From assembly GCA_013204605.1 (NCBI GenBank), contig JABMNI010000079.1, forward strand, positions 1 to 36,828: DNA of 36,828 nt, written 5' to 3'. The notes below the pieces were generated by a model that did no database searches, was not told the DNA's origin, and saw only the letters and a list, made by a program, of their open reading frames with translations. A program made the position numbers and the translations under genes. Origin of the DNA: Ignavibacteria bacterium. Its GTDB lineage: Bacteria > Bacteroidota > Ignavibacteria > Kapaibacteriales > Kapaibacteriaceae. Below, in pieces: positions 7,722-17,250 of the stretch (position 1 is the first letter of the stretch; each line of letters opens with the position of its first letter).

Positions 7722-10301
7722 ATGAACAGACTATTTCAAGTACTATCAGTTTTTGTATTCGGAAGTATTGTAGCGTTTGCGGGCACCTCGATTACTATTG
7801 ACGCCAGAAAAATAATGCCTACGATAAATAGAATCGTAAAGCAAAATGATGTGCAAGTAACATCTAGCATTCGTACCGTAATGCTGCAGCGCGACGTAGC
7901 GGCGCAGACCTTTAACGCGGGTGTCGATAACATTACCATTTCAAATTTTGCACTACCGTCAAATCCTAACGCCACGTTGCAGCTTAAGCGCTCGGCACCG
8001 GTGTTTGATGCGAACTCGCAGTTTTTAATCAATACTCCTAACGGTAAAAAACCATTCAAGGTTGGACCAGTAGCATCGTATTCAGGAACTATTGCTGAAG
8101 AGCCAGGTGCTTGGGTTACGTTGCATTATAGCAACGGAGATTTAACGGGCTTTGTTCAACACACAAATGGTGTTAGAACGGTGATTGCTAAGGATTACGC
8201 CCTTCGCGAAACTCAGCAAACCATGCCGCACGTGATTGGTTTGGAAAAGGACTTAACACCGGGTGCCGACCTTGGAAATTTCCTTTGTGGTAATGATGAT
8301 CTTCCCGTCGACCTGAAAGGCGTTGCAGAGGCTATGGCCATTACCGGTACTCGAAAAGATTACACGGAGCACGTACAGGGGTACAGTTTGAAGCAGTTAA
8401 AGGTTGCTGTTGTGCTGAGAGAAGATATCTACGAGTTGTTAAATCAGCGTGGATTGACCCCCGAGCAAATTGCTCAGCATTTCGTCAAAATTTACGCCGC
8501 AATGTCGCAAGCATACGAAGAAGACCTAGGCACTCGCCTGTTCTTCGAATACTTCCTTATGCATACTACCGATGCTCCATCTGGATATACGAACGACGGT
8601 CTCTCGCCTGGAGATTTGCTGGAAGAGTTTTCTTTAGATTGGTCTTCAGGCTTTAAGAGTGTTGACCGTGCTGTGGCTCACCTTTATACAAGAATTAAAC
8701 CATCTGGTTCTGGTTCGTTTGTTGGCGGAATTGCTTACGGTGGTCAGTCGGGGGTAAGACTTTGTGTAAAAAGCCACCAAGGTGGGTATGGAGTGAGCAC
8801 GGTATACTTAAATCCTGGTACAGTGATTCCTGGCAATCCTAATATTGCAAATGGGTTTACATGGGACGTTTTTGTAAGTGCTCATGAGATTGGTCATAAC
8901 ATTGGTGCGGCACACACGCACAGTTGTTATTGGAGTCCACCTGTAGATACGTGTCAACTTAAGCGAGACGGAACTGATGCGTGCTACGATGAACTAAGTT
9001 TCAGGAAAGTGCGCCCTGGTACAATCATGAGCTACTGTCATTTAGTGAATGGAAGTTCAGTGCCGCTTATCTTTGGTACGCGCGTTTCAGAGCGGATGCG
9101 TGGATGGATTGATGCAGCTTCCTCATGCAGTTTTGCAATAACGGAACCGCGAGTTACAATTACATCACCAAGGGGTTTGGAAACGTGGAACGCTGGGTCG
9201 ACAGTTACCATTCTATGGAAAACTGCCATGGTGCAAACCGTAAATCTAGACTACTCATCAAATGATGGGTCAACCTGGAGTGAAGTTAAACATGGATTAG
9301 CTGCAAGTGACGAACTGTACGCTTGGAAGGTGCCAGCAGTAAACGCACCAAAATTGTTGATCCGAATTAGCGATGCTAATAATGCCGCCGTGAATAACGT
9401 GGCTCCGGCGTACTACGCAATTTCGTTACCGTTGAGTTTAACTTCTCCTTCGGGTGGTGAGCGCTTAGGTAGAAAAAGTAGCTTTGCAATTCGTTGGAAT
9501 AAGGATGCCGGCGCAGGTAGTGTGACGGTTGAATTTGCACCCGATGGGACTACATGGTCTGAGTTAGCGGTTGTGCCTACGGGGACGTCGTATTCTTGGA
9601 CGGTGGCTGACATTGAAACAAGCAAAGCTCGGGTTCGCGTGAAGTTAACTACCTCCCCGAATGTTGTTTCGCAAAGCGAAGAGTTTTCAATTGGTACGCC
9701 ACGGTTTGAGTGGTTACTACCGGCCGATGGAATTATTCTTTGTAAAGATGTAGAAAACCAGTATAACTGGTCGGGTGACTTTATTGATAAGATTCGAATT
9801 CAGTATTCTACAGACAATGGCGGAAACTGGCGAAATGCCATTCAATCATTAAATGTGCCCGTGACAATGTGGCAGATTTTCAGCAAAAATTCAGGAATGC
9901 TTTCTATTCCTGACGCAACGCCCATCATTATGAGAATTTATGATGATGCAACTACCGATGTGTTGGGAACCCGTGCTGATATGACCATGGGAACTTGTAC
10001 AACACCTACTTCCGTTAGCGAAAATTCAACACTGGCGTCAGTACTTTCTATTGAAAGTGTTACGCCTAATCCGGCAACGGATAGAGCGATGATTCGAGTA
10101 TCGCATAGAGAAAATTCATCGGTGGAGATTTTTGTCGTGGATGCTTCCGGACGCACTATTCAATTGCTGAATAGTCAAACCGGTGGTTCTAATGTCAGCG
10201 ATATTTCTGTACCTCTAGACAAAATTGCTAGCGGTCAGTATCAACTTGTGGTTCGCAGCGGAACAGACCAAGCGAGTGCTTCATTACGTATTGCTCGTTA
10301 A
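7722..10301 (+). CDS. Secreted reprolysin-like (M12B-type) metalloprotease with T9SS sorting domain
   Basis: The 859-residue protein carries a signal peptide (MNRLFQVLSVFVFGSIVAFAG) and a ~180-residue propeptide-like region containing a lone Cys. The zinc metalloprotease domain spans about residues 215-465. The catalytic motif HEIGHNIGAAH is at 388-398, followed by a Met-turn candidate (TIMSYCH), as in metzincins of the M12B/ADAM-like group. Two or three Ig-like/fibronectin-like modules of the S-P-x-G-G-E...W type come next (ITSPRGLETWNAGS, LTSPSGGERLG, WLLPADGI). A T9SS C-terminal domain starts at SIESVTPNPATDRAMI. It is probably a secreted, surface-attached protease for protein degradation. 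No AAGGGGCT-type motif occurs in it, unlike the neighbouring housekeeping genes. Confidence 0.9.
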   Translation: MNRLFQVLSVFVFGSIVAFAGTSITIDARKIMPTINRIVKQNDVQVTSSIRTVMLQRDVAAQTFNAGVDNITISNFALPSNPNATLQLKRSAPVFDANSQFLINTPNGKKPFKVGPVASYSGTIAEEPGAWVTLHYSNGDLTGFVQHTNGVRTVIAKDYALRETQQTMPHVIGLEKDLTPGADLGNFLCGNDDLPVDLKGVAEAMAITGTRKDYTEHVQGYSLKQLKVAVVLREDIYELLNQRGLTPEQIAQHFVKIYAAMSQAYEEDLGTRLFFEYFLMHTTDAPSGYTNDGLSPGDLLEEFSLDWSSGFKSVDRAVAHLYTRIKPSGSGSFVGGIAYGGQSGVRLCVKSHQGGYGVSTVYLNPGTVIPGNPNIANGFTWDVFVSAHEIGHNIGAAHTHSCYWSPPVDTCQLKRDGTDACYDELSFRKVRPGTIMSYCHLVNGSSVPLIFGTRVSERMRGWIDAASSCSFAITEPRVTITSPRGLETWNAGSTVTILWKTAMVQTVNLDYSSNDGSTWSEVKHGLAASDELYAWKVPAVNAPKLLIRISDANNAAVNNVAPAYYAISLPLSLTSPSGGERLGRKSSFAIRWNKDAGAGSVTVEFAPDGTTWSELAVVPTGTSYSWTVADIETSKARVRVKLTTSPNVVSQSEEFSIGTPRFEWLLPADGIILCKDVENQYNWSGDFIDKIRIQYSTDNGGNWRNAIQSLNVPVTMWQIFSKNSGMLSIPDATPIIMRIYDDATTDVLGTRADMTMGTCTTPTSVSENSTLASVLSIESVTPNPATDRAMIRVSHRENSSVEIFVVDASGRTIQLLNSQTGGSNVSDISVPLDKIASGQYQLVVRSGTDQASASLRIAR

Positions 10302-10323
10302 AGATTAATCGGGGGAATGTACT

Positions 10324-11226
10324 TTGAGCCTTTTTAACAAGCTTGTGGTGGCAACAATGCCACTCATCCCAAAAAGAATTGTAAAAATGGTGGCTCGGCG
10401 ATATATCGCCGGGCCATCGTTAGTTGATGCTGTAAAGAGCACACAGGAATTGCGAAAAATTGGCGCCCTTTCAACAATCGATGTATTGGGTGAGTTTGTT
10501 ACTAGTGCCGAGCGCGCAAGGTTCGAAACTGAAACTTCGCTGAATGTTATTGAGGCCATCCAACAACACAGCCTTGAATCATACCTCAGTGTGAAACTCA
10601 CATCGTTGGGATTAGAAATCGATCCTGAGTTTGCCTTCGACAACATAGAGCAGATTGTAGTAGCAGCAAATGAGGCAGGTGTGTTTGTGCGGATGGATAT
10701 GGAGAATACTCCGTACACATCGCAAACATTGGAGTTCTACAAACGACTCCGCGATAAAGGATTGAACAACGTTGGAGTTGTTATTCAGGCGTACCTGCGC
10801 CGTTCACAAAACGATGTTGAGCAACTCCTAGCCTACAAGCCTAGCGTCCGCCTTTGCAAAGGGATCTATGTAGAAGATGTGGCCGATGCCTTTAAAGATG
10901 CAGACGAAATTCGAAACAATTACAAAGACCTCCTGCGCCTGCTTCTGAGTAATGGTGCCCGCGTTCATATTGCAACGCACGACGAAGAATTAATTATCGA
11001 CGCCGAACAGTATTTAAAAAGTCACACTATCAGCAAGGAACAGTACGAGTTCCAAATGCTGCTCGGTGTTCGCGAGGACCGGCGTAGCAAGCTTATCGCA
11101 AACGGACACCCAGTGCGTGTGTACGTGCCCTTCGGTGAGGACTGGTACGGCTACTCCACTCGGCGTCTCAAGGAAAATCCACAGGTTGCCGGCTACATTG
11201 CCAAGGCCGTTCTTTTAGGTAGATAG
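10324..11226 (+). CDS. Proline dehydrogenase
   Basis: The protein oxidises L-proline to pyrroline-5-carboxylate with FAD, feeding electrons to quinone. The 300-residue length matches the monofunctional PRODH family. Signatures include SVKLTSLGLEID, VRMDMENTPYT, VVIQAYLRRSQND, RLCKGIY, and near the C-terminus VRVYVPFGEDWYGYSTRRLKENP, which holds the substrate-binding arginines. The chosen start is TTG at 10324 with a G-rich ribosome site (GGGGGA) about eight bases upstream; an ATG at 10357 is an alternative. The preceding gene encodes a secreted protease, so using proline from digested protein is a reasonable inference. No P5C dehydrogenase is in the window. Confidence 0.92.
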   Translation: MSLFNKLVVATMPLIPKRIVKMVARRYIAGPSLVDAVKSTQELRKIGALSTIDVLGEFVTSAERARFETETSLNVIEAIQQHSLESYLSVKLTSLGLEIDPEFAFDNIEQIVVAANEAGVFVRMDMENTPYTSQTLEFYKRLRDKGLNNVGVVIQAYLRRSQNDVEQLLAYKPSVRLCKGIYVEDVADAFKDADEIRNNYKDLLRLLLSNGARVHIATHDEELIIDAEQYLKSHTISKEQYEFQMLLGVREDRRSKLIANGHPVRVYVPFGEDWYGYSTRRLKENPQVAGYIAKAVLLGR

Positions 11227-11231
11227 TCATC

Positions 11232-12122
11232 GTGAAAAAAATAATTCTTTCCCTCACGCTCACACTTGCCATGTGTGTTGGTGCCAGCATTTCGTTCATC
11301 GGCTGCTCTACCGGTCAGGTAAGTACAGATACAACTGCAACTATTGGCAGTTTTAATGTTGAGTGGCTGGGCGATGGCGAACGCGATAATAAGCCGCGTA
11401 CCGATCAGGATTACCTGCGCATTGCCGACATAATTATCAAAACCGAGGCCGATGTTTTAGGTGTGCAGGAAGTAGAAAATCCCGAAGCGTTGCACAAGGT
11501 ACTTCGCTATCTAGATGGCTACTCCGGCTACGTGCTTCAAGGCGATTCAAAGCAAAACGTAGCAGTGATTTTCAAGAAGGGTGTTTCGGTTAAGGTGATA
11601 GGGGGCTATGCGCCACTTACACTCGACCGACCCAATAGGCTGCGCCAGGGTCTGATTTTACATTGCCAAAAACGAAACTTCGACTGGATTCAAATGGTGG
11701 TGCATCTTAAAAGCACTTCCAGATATGATAGCACGGCCGAGTTACGTGATGAATCGAAACTCCTACGCAGCCGGCAATGCGAAGTGCTGAAAGCTTGGGC
11801 CGATTCAGTAATCGCGTTGGGAACCGAAACGGATATTATTATCACGGGCGACTTTAATGATTTTGTGCAGCGTAAAACTCAGCCAACGCTGCAAGCAATT
11901 TCTGAATCATCAAGTTTGACATTCGCAACCAAGGAATTGAAGAGTTGCAAGAACGCGCAATGGTTTACCATCGATCACGTGGTGGTTTCTACGTCGGCCG
12001 AGAAGCGTATAGTTCAGAGTGCTACACGTAATGAAAATTTCCGGTCGTTTTTAGATGATAAGGATGCCGATGCGGTAAGTGATCACTGTCCGGTGATCGT
12101 GAAATTCGACATTGTCAATTAA
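11232..12122 (+). CDS. Lipoprotein of the endonuclease/exonuclease/phosphatase superfamily
   Basis: The 296-residue protein begins with a lipoprotein signal (MKKIILSLTLTLAMCVGASI, lipobox F-I-G-C with Cys25 as the lipid-bearing residue). An EEP domain follows: IGSFNVEWLGD, VLGVQEVEN (metal-binding Glu), VVHLKS, IITGDFNDF (catalytic Asp/Asn) and SDHCPV (catalytic His) are all in the family order. Substrate class (DNA/RNA versus phospholipid or inositol phosphate) cannot be told. The GTG start is five bases after the proline dehydrogenase stop, so the two are co-transcribed. Its 3' end overlaps the convergent GAF-GGDEF gene by eight bases. Confidence 0.85.
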   Translation: MKKIILSLTLTLAMCVGASISFIGCSTGQVSTDTTATIGSFNVEWLGDGERDNKPRTDQDYLRIADIIIKTEADVLGVQEVENPEALHKVLRYLDGYSGYVLQGDSKQNVAVIFKKGVSVKVIGGYAPLTLDRPNRLRQGLILHCQKRNFDWIQMVVHLKSTSRYDSTAELRDESKLLRSRQCEVLKAWADSVIALGTETDIIITGDFNDFVQRKTQPTLQAISESSSLTFATKELKSCKNAQWFTIDHVVVSTSAEKRIVQSATRNENFRSFLDDKDADAVSDHCPVIVKFDIVN

Positions 12123-14715
12123 AGACCGTTACCTTGTTCCCAATTTTTTCGCTCTCAGCTAAAACAAGCAGAGCGTTCTTGGTAAGGGCCGACCAATCAT
12201 CGCGTGGGTTAGCTTGAGCAATACCAATCGAGACAGTTAAACTAAACCGCTTGTTCTCAATTTCAATTACATTGCTAGCAATATCTCGGCGCAGGTTATC
12301 TGTCCACAACTGTGCATCGGCGGCTTTGTACGCAACCAATCCAATAGCCACAGTGCCCCTTCCAATCCTTCCAACTACATCGTAATCTCGGAGCTGATTC
12401 TTTATAGTGTTCAGCACGCTTAGCACCATTGTTTCGAAGTGCTCCGCTGGTGCCTCCTCGATAATTTTCGACTTATCAATTCGAATAACGCACACAGTTA
12501 GCGGCAGCTGATAATCGATGGCGCGTGCAAATTCTTCGCGTAACCGCATGTCGAAACCGTCGCGATTTAAAACGCCGGTCGAGTAGTCAAGCAAGGCGCT
12601 CTCGCGCAACATTTGACGGTTGTAAATTTCCTTGATAAGCATGCCGGCTTCGGCGGCAACAGATTCGGTAATCGAAATGTCTTGCGGCGAAAGGGTTGAC
12701 AAATGGTTTTCAAAATACAGGGCGCCAAATGTGCGATCGGCAGTGCGTAATGGGATGGCCACAAACTGACCGTCTTCCATCGTCGACTCTGCATCAACAA
12801 CTCGCACAACGCCCGGAGCACTCGCGCTAATAACGGTCTTGCCGGAAGAAATGCAGTGTCCAACAGTCGAGGATTCGATGTCTATTTCCGCGCCAATAAT
12901 ATCTTCGTAGCCATCAACTACCGACTGGATATCAGCAACAAACCACGAATTTTTCGTTGAATCAAAAAGGCAGAGGCCAACCGTGTTTACGTCCAATGTG
13001 CGCACAACCGAATCGAACAGTGCCGTTGTTAAATCCGGAATATTCAGCGCCGAATCCTGCGTGTTCTCTTTGAAAAGTTGAATTGCATCCAATGTTTTCG
13101 ATGCCTGCAGCAAGTCGAATTTCGACGTGTACGAAGTAACCAAACCCGAAATAAGTTTGGTGAAGTGTCCAAAAAATCCAACCGTCACCTCGCTATACGC
13201 ATCCTCTTCTAACGAGTCGGCACAAAGAACCCCAATCACCTTGTTCGCATAGTACACAGGCACACCCACAAACGATACAGTGCCGGTGCGACTGCGGTAG
13301 TAGGGGATAAGGTCGAGCTCGGCCGATGGACTTATCTGGCTCAAAATCTCCGGCCGATTGTCCGTAGCAATCTGGCTCACGGCATCTCGACCAATCGGAA
13401 TTTTCCGATGCTCAATAAACGCATCTTTTGCCTCGGTAATTTTCGACTCTAAAACTAACTGCTGCTTTTCGTGATTCACCCAAAAGAATGCGGCCGTCCG
13501 AGCATTCGTTGCCGACCTAATAACCATCAATACCTTGTTCAACAAATAATCGAACTCCTTGCGCGGCTCTTCGAACGTCCCCAATTCCTCGTCGGTATCA
13601 TCCGTAAATACATTCACCGATACTTCCGGCGCCCTTCGCTTCGATGGCTTCACCGTCCGCGCAACCACCGGTCCGTCAGCCACCACCTCATCGGCTAGCG
13701 GTCCATCCGCAACAACTTCATCTGTCACCGCTCCGCCAGCTACAACCGCATCAGCCGCAACTCCGCCAGCTACAACCGCATCAGCCGCAACTCCGCCAGC
13801 TACAACCACTTCGGATGTAACGCCATCAAAATTTTGTTCCTCATCACCAGAATCTGGGCCAACTGTGTTGGCATCATCAATCGTAATGCGAGGTGGCTGG
13901 GCAGTCGGTGCAGTGACAGGGGGCTTTGTGGTTCCCGCACTTGGTTTCGACATTGGGCGTATCACCACATCGTCGGACAACTGTATTTCACTATCAATTG
14001 GCCCCGTTATTACCGCGCCGCCGGTAATCAACGATACGGGTGCGCCAGCGCTATCCATTGCAGTAGCCCGCTCCGGAGTAAGGGTGCGGTCTGGCATAAA
14101 CGTTCTATCTGGCCTTTGCTGACGTTCGGTAGAAAATGGTTTGTCCTGAACGGCGGCGGCCACCAGGGTTTGTGGCGGGTTGAAGCCTGGGCGTGCTTCG
14201 CGGACCTTCGAGTCGATAACAAGTGTAGGTGGCTTGGCAACGGGACGCGCACCGGTTTTTGGACGCGTTCCAACTATGCGAACTGATGAAGAATCATCTC
14301 CGCCCCCTTCAAAAACGGGAACCTTAATGGGGTTAGGTGCGCTTTCCTGTGTGAATAACAGACCCTGCGTTGGGTCGTGAAAGTCTTCTTCACCTTGCTC
14401 GTTCGAACCGAAATTTTTCTCATATGCTTCTTTGTCAAAAACCGTGCTGACGCTGTTTTCGTTTTTCTTGGTTTCGGAGTTAATGTTGGGTGAATCTGAT
14501 GGGCGTGGCGGCCGCATCATGGAAAGATCGGTGAGCCGCGGCGAGACCATCATGAACAAGGCAACGCCGCCCAAAACTGCAATACAAACACCAATTAAGC
14601 GCACGGCCATTTCATCTAAGAACAACGCAATAAACAAGCCTAGCGCAATTACAACAAATGCTGTAGTATCGCTAGGCTGAAAAATTTGCTTGAGTCTAAC
14701 CGCGCGTTTGGTCAT
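12115..14715 (-). CDS. Membrane protein with two GAF domains and a degenerate GGDEF domain
   Basis: The 866-residue protein has two hydrophobic segments at about residues 18-57 (FVVIALGLFIALFL; LIGVCIAVLGGVALFMMV). A ~320-residue low-complexity cytoplasmic linker rich in Pro, Ala, Val and Asp follows. Two GAF domains come next at about residues 385-540 and 550-705. A GGDEF-like domain occupies ~706-866 (SALLDYSTGVLNRDGF opening, FSLTVSIGIAQ closing). The catalytic loop reads G-R-I-G-R-G-T-V in place of G-G-D/E-E-F, so diguanylate cyclase activity is unlikely. It may be a regulatory or c-di-GMP/GTP-sensing remnant. The linker holds the 10-residue repeat described separately. The gene follows the DUF6263-like lipoprotein with a 7-bp gap. 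Confidence 0.85.
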   Translation of the reverse strand: MTKRAVRLKQIFQPSDTTAFVVIALGLFIALFLDEMAVRLIGVCIAVLGGVALFMMVSPRLTDLSMMRPPRPSDSPNINSETKKNENSVSTVFDKEAYEKNFGSNEQGEEDFHDPTQGLLFTQESAPNPIKVPVFEGGGDDSSSVRIVGTRPKTGARPVAKPPTLVIDSKVREARPGFNPPQTLVAAAVQDKPFSTERQQRPDRTFMPDRTLTPERATAMDSAGAPVSLITGGAVITGPIDSEIQLSDDVVIRPMSKPSAGTTKPPVTAPTAQPPRITIDDANTVGPDSGDEEQNFDGVTSEVVVAGGVAADAVVAGGVAADAVVAGGAVTDEVVADGPLADEVVADGPVVARTVKPSKRRAPEVSVNVFTDDTDEELGTFEEPRKEFDYLLNKVLMVIRSATNARTAAFFWVNHEKQQLVLESKITEAKDAFIEHRKIPIGRDAVSQIATDNRPEILSQISPSAELDLIPYYRSRTGTVSFVGVPVYYANKVIGVLCADSLEEDAYSEVTVGFFGHFTKLISGLVTSYTSKFDLLQASKTLDAIQLFKENTQDSALNIPDLTTALFDSVVRTLDVNTVGLCLFDSTKNSWFVADIQSVVDGYEDIIGAEIDIESSTVGHCISSGKTVISASAPGVVRVVDAESTMEDGQFVAIPLRTADRTFGALYFENHLSTLSPQDISITESVAAEAGMLIKEIYNRQMLRESALLDYSTGVLNRDGFDMRLREEFARAIDYQLPLTVCVIRIDKSKIIEEAPAEHFETMVLSVLNTIKNQLRDYDVVGRIGRGTVAIGLVAYKAADAQLWTDNLRRDIASNVIEIENKRFSLTVSIGIAQANPRDDWSALTKNALLVLAESEKIGNKVTVFN
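13671..13820 (-). repeat. 30-bp coding tandem repeat in the GAF-GGDEF linker
   Basis: Five 30-bp units run head to tail. Copies at 13731-13760 and 13761-13790 are identical, while the outer ones have diverged. In protein they give ten-residue units of the V-V-A-G-G-V-A-A-D-A type, shading into V-V-A-D-G-P-L-A-D-E. Identical central copies indicate recent slippage-type expansion. The period keeps the frame, so copy number can vary without killing the gene. Confidence 0.85.
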
Positions 14716-14722
14716 TTGCAGA

Positions 14723-15781
14723 TTAATTGATCAATTCAATCTTATAAAACAGACTATTGGATTTCGTCTCATTCTGCTTGGTCTTATTGGCCTTATTAAC
14801 GACCGTTCCTGTAACACTCATGTTAATCTTGTATTCCTTGGTAACGGTTGTTCCACGGCCGGCGTCAACAAGCGCACTCAACGTTCCACTCATTCCTGAC
14901 TTACTCACTGTAATTAACACGGGCAGGTTCGGATCCTTTTCGCGGGCGAAAATTTCACCACTAATGATTGCATTAACCTGGGCCAATCTTGTATCGTTTA
15001 ACTTTTTTACACCGGTAATTTTAGATACGGTAGTGCTTTTCAAATCAAACACATCGCTAAGGGGCGACTTGGTTACGGTCTCCCAAGTATAACTGGAATC
15101 CAATTTTTGCTCGGGGTACTGTAAAAATTCTTGACTTGCAAATGTGGCAAACATTACGTTTTCGATCTGCTGTGTTAACTGAGCTTTATACTGCTCCGGA
15201 AAATTAGGGGTTTTATCAACAATTTTAGCGGTAATCTTATCAACGCCCTTCATCCCCGTTATCCGACAGTTTTTATCGATGTTCAAAACCACTTCCATGC
15301 CCATAACGGCAGAAAGGTGGACGTTGCGTACGTTATTGAAATCGGCCGTATCGCTGGAATTGTAATGTTGCTCGAACAACACGTCGCCGGTTTTCGGATT
15401 TGTTGATTTCACATCCTGAATTGTAGATACGAATTCCATACCCAAATCAAACGTACCATCGGGCTTGACAGCAATAACGCGTTGCTTGTAGATGTGGACG
15501 GTACTCTGACGCGTTATCTCGTTGTCAGAATCCGTATTGTTTTCTTGTGTGACCTTATACTTAAAAGTATCGCCCACTTTTAGGTTTAGTGCAAAGCCTT
15601 CAATCTTGGCTTCTGCAACTGGGATTGTTTTGGCAGCCGCAGTATCGGCTACCGAGGTAATCACACCTTCTGCATTTGGCTCCTTAGCCTCTTCGCCAGC
15701 CTTGGTGCAACCAAATACAAACAGAGTAATAAATACGCTGCAAAGCAGCCTTACCAAATATATTGTCCGGTTAATTTCCAC
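14723..15781 (-). CDS. DUF6263-like lipoprotein
   Basis: The protein begins with a lipoprotein signal ending in lipobox V-F-G-C (Cys25), then an Ala/Glu-rich spacer. A ~300-residue beta-rich domain follows (LNLKVGDTFKYKVTQENNT, FDLGMEFVSTIQDV, SYTWETVTKSPLSDVF, AGRGTTVTKEYKINMSVTGTV). This resembles the Bacteroidota DUF6263 family of exported proteins of unknown function. The frame opens with GTG at 15781, which overlaps the previous gene by 31 bases. A TTG at 15757, overlapping the upstream stop in TTGGTAA, is an equally good start and would shorten the signal peptide to a more usual length. It is similar in layout to the gene just upstream, suggesting an ancient tandem duplication. Confidence 0.7.
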   Translation of the reverse strand: MEINRTIYLVRLLCSVFITLFVFGCTKAGEEAKEPNAEGVITSVADTAAAKTIPVAEAKIEGFALNLKVGDTFKYKVTQENNTDSDNEITRQSTVHIYKQRVIAVKPDGTFDLGMEFVSTIQDVKSTNPKTGDVLFEQHYNSSDTADFNNVRNVHLSAVMGMEVVLNIDKNCRITGMKGVDKITAKIVDKTPNFPEQYKAQLTQQIENVMFATFASQEFLQYPEQKLDSSYTWETVTKSPLSDVFDLKSTTVSKITGVKKLNDTRLAQVNAIISGEIFAREKDPNLPVLITVSKSGMSGTLSALVDAGRGTTVTKEYKINMSVTGTVVNKANKTKQNETKSNSLFYKIELIN

Positions 15782-16704
15782 GTTGTTTTCGACTTGATTT
15801 TGTGATTAAAAATTTCGTTGCTAACCTTTGCTGTAAACCATGCGTTAACATTCGAAGTAACGAGGTTTATTGTTCCTGTGTTCGTGAGTTCAACTGAGTG
15901 ATCAACTATTGCATCCCCGTCAATCAAATCTGACACATAAGGAATTCCATACGCATGAATTCGTTGCGGATCTGCTACTATGGTGTCTTTCGTTTCCAAA
16001 ACATACACCCCACCCGCATTCTTCGCAAACTTCGATTTCACATTATTACTATACACCACGCCATCAACACGAAGAGTGAAATCGTGGTCCCACGTTGAGT
16101 CTACCGAAACTCGGTTACCCGGTATTACGCGTTTCTGCAAATCGCCATACTGCAATAAATTCGGACGCTCTAATGATTGAATCCAAATCATGTAAAGCAC
16201 AGAATCCATGTCGTTCTTATTCTCGTTTAAATAGTTACGCCAGAAATCCAACTGGTCACCCGCAACCTTTGTTACTTCGCCGTAGGGCGAAACCGTAATC
16301 TCGAACGACCTGCTAAGTGGACCCGAATAATTATACAGATCTGCAAAATTTTTCGGCGTAATGTCAACCTGCGAATCGTACGTTACGTCCAAGCCATCGG
16401 CCGTAAACTTATACCTATTTGAATCGAGCGTCACCGTTAAAACAGCAATACCATTCATACTCTCAATTGCACGAATGGTAGCAAAATATTTCACCCAACG
16501 CTTGTAAGTTTTTTTCGAGCTATCGCTATGCGTTCGCACAACTTCGGTGTTCTCTTCTATTTCGTACGACTGTGCCACGCCGGCCCTATACAACGCCTGC
16601 ACTCTAAACGCATCGGGTTCAATAGGCGCACTGCCCGACCTTTGCGCAAACAACCCAGTGCTGCCCAGTAGTAGTATTAGAATAAATATCGATGCTTTAA
16701 TCAT
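15751..16704 (-). CDS. Exported DUF6263-like protein
   Basis: From ATG 16704 the protein is 317 residues with a signal peptide (MIKASIFILILLLGSTGLFA). The preceding GAAAGGG is a good ribosome site seven bases upstream, which is why I prefer this start over an open frame to 16764 that would overlap ndk. The mature domain repeats the pattern of its downstream neighbour: a K-R-W-V-K-Y-F-A-T-I strand, YDSQVDITPKNFADLYNYSGPLSRSFEITVSPYGEVTKV, DSTWDHDFTLRVDG and a closing KIKSKTTWKLTG. The pattern resembles DUF6263-type proteins. There is no lipobox, so it is probably periplasmic. Function is unknown. Confidence 0.7.
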   Translation of the reverse strand: MIKASIFILILLLGSTGLFAQRSGSAPIEPDAFRVQALYRAGVAQSYEIEENTEVVRTHSDSSKKTYKRWVKYFATIRAIESMNGIAVLTVTLDSNRYKFTADGLDVTYDSQVDITPKNFADLYNYSGPLSRSFEITVSPYGEVTKVAGDQLDFWRNYLNENKNDMDSVLYMIWIQSLERPNLLQYGDLQKRVIPGNRVSVDSTWDHDFTLRVDGVVYSNNVKSKFAKNAGGVYVLETKDTIVADPQRIHAYGIPYVSDLIDGDAIVDHSVELTNTGTINLVTSNVNAWFTAKVSNEIFNHKIKSKTTWKLTGQYIW

Positions 16705-16723
16705 TGCAAGCCCTTTCGTCCGT

Positions 16724-17146
16724 TTAGATAAGCTCAGATCCGGCAAAGAAAAACGAAATTTCAATCATTCCATTTTCAACTGAATCCGAACCATGTACTG
16801 CATTTTCGCCCTTGCTTGACGCGTAGGCTTTACGAATCGTGCCTTCTTCAGCCTCGGCAGGATCAGTAGCACCAATAAGCGCCCGGTAATCCGCAACAGC
16901 GTTTACTTTTTCGAGTGCAATGGGAACAATCGCCCCGCTCGACATGAACTTAACTAGCTCACCGTAAAAAGGTCTCTCGTTATGCACAGAATAAAATTCT
17001 CCCGCAACCGCTTCCGAAATGCTGATCTGCTTCATTCCCAGAATTCTAAACCCAGCAGCCTGAATCATTGCGATAATATTTCCAGCATTGTTAGCGCGAA
17101 CTGCATCGGGCTTAACTATACAAAGTGTACGTTCCATTTTTCCCAT
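16724..17146 (-). CDS. ndk: Nucleoside diphosphate kinase
   Basis: The enzyme balances NTP/dNTP pools by transferring gamma-phosphate through a phospho-histidine. The active-site motif N-A-V-H-G-S-D-S, the N-terminal [28 protein letters not shown] and the ending IEISFFF are all present. At 137-140 residues it has the standard length. Two starts are possible, ATG 17146 or ATG 17137; the family usually begins at the second (M-E-R-T-L). It is followed 19 bases later by the exported DUF6263-like gene. Confidence 0.95.
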   Translation of the reverse strand: MGKMERTLCIVKPDAVRANNAGNIIAMIQAAGFRILGMKQISISEAVAGEFYSVHNERPFYGELVKFMSSGAIVPIALEKVNAVADYRALIGATDPAEAEEGTIRKAYASSKGENAVHGSDSVENGMIEISFFFAGSELI

Positions 17147-17250
17147 TTTCTTTCGTAATTAATTTCTTGTTCTATTCTTAATTTTTAATTTTTAACCCTT
17201 AATTCTCATCGTCGTCGCCCTCGGGAATGCTAATTGCTAATTATTATTTG
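17147..17250. repeat. AT-rich spacer with TAATT words and a decayed palindromic element
   Basis: The 104-bp gap between sucD and ndk is composed of repeated TAATT/TTAATTTTT words. It also carries a CGTCGTCGCCCTCGGGAATGC segment resembling the repeats at 2062-2131. No gene is visible. It may carry a minus-strand terminator for sucD or a promoter for ndk, but neither is distinct. Confidence 0.4.
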
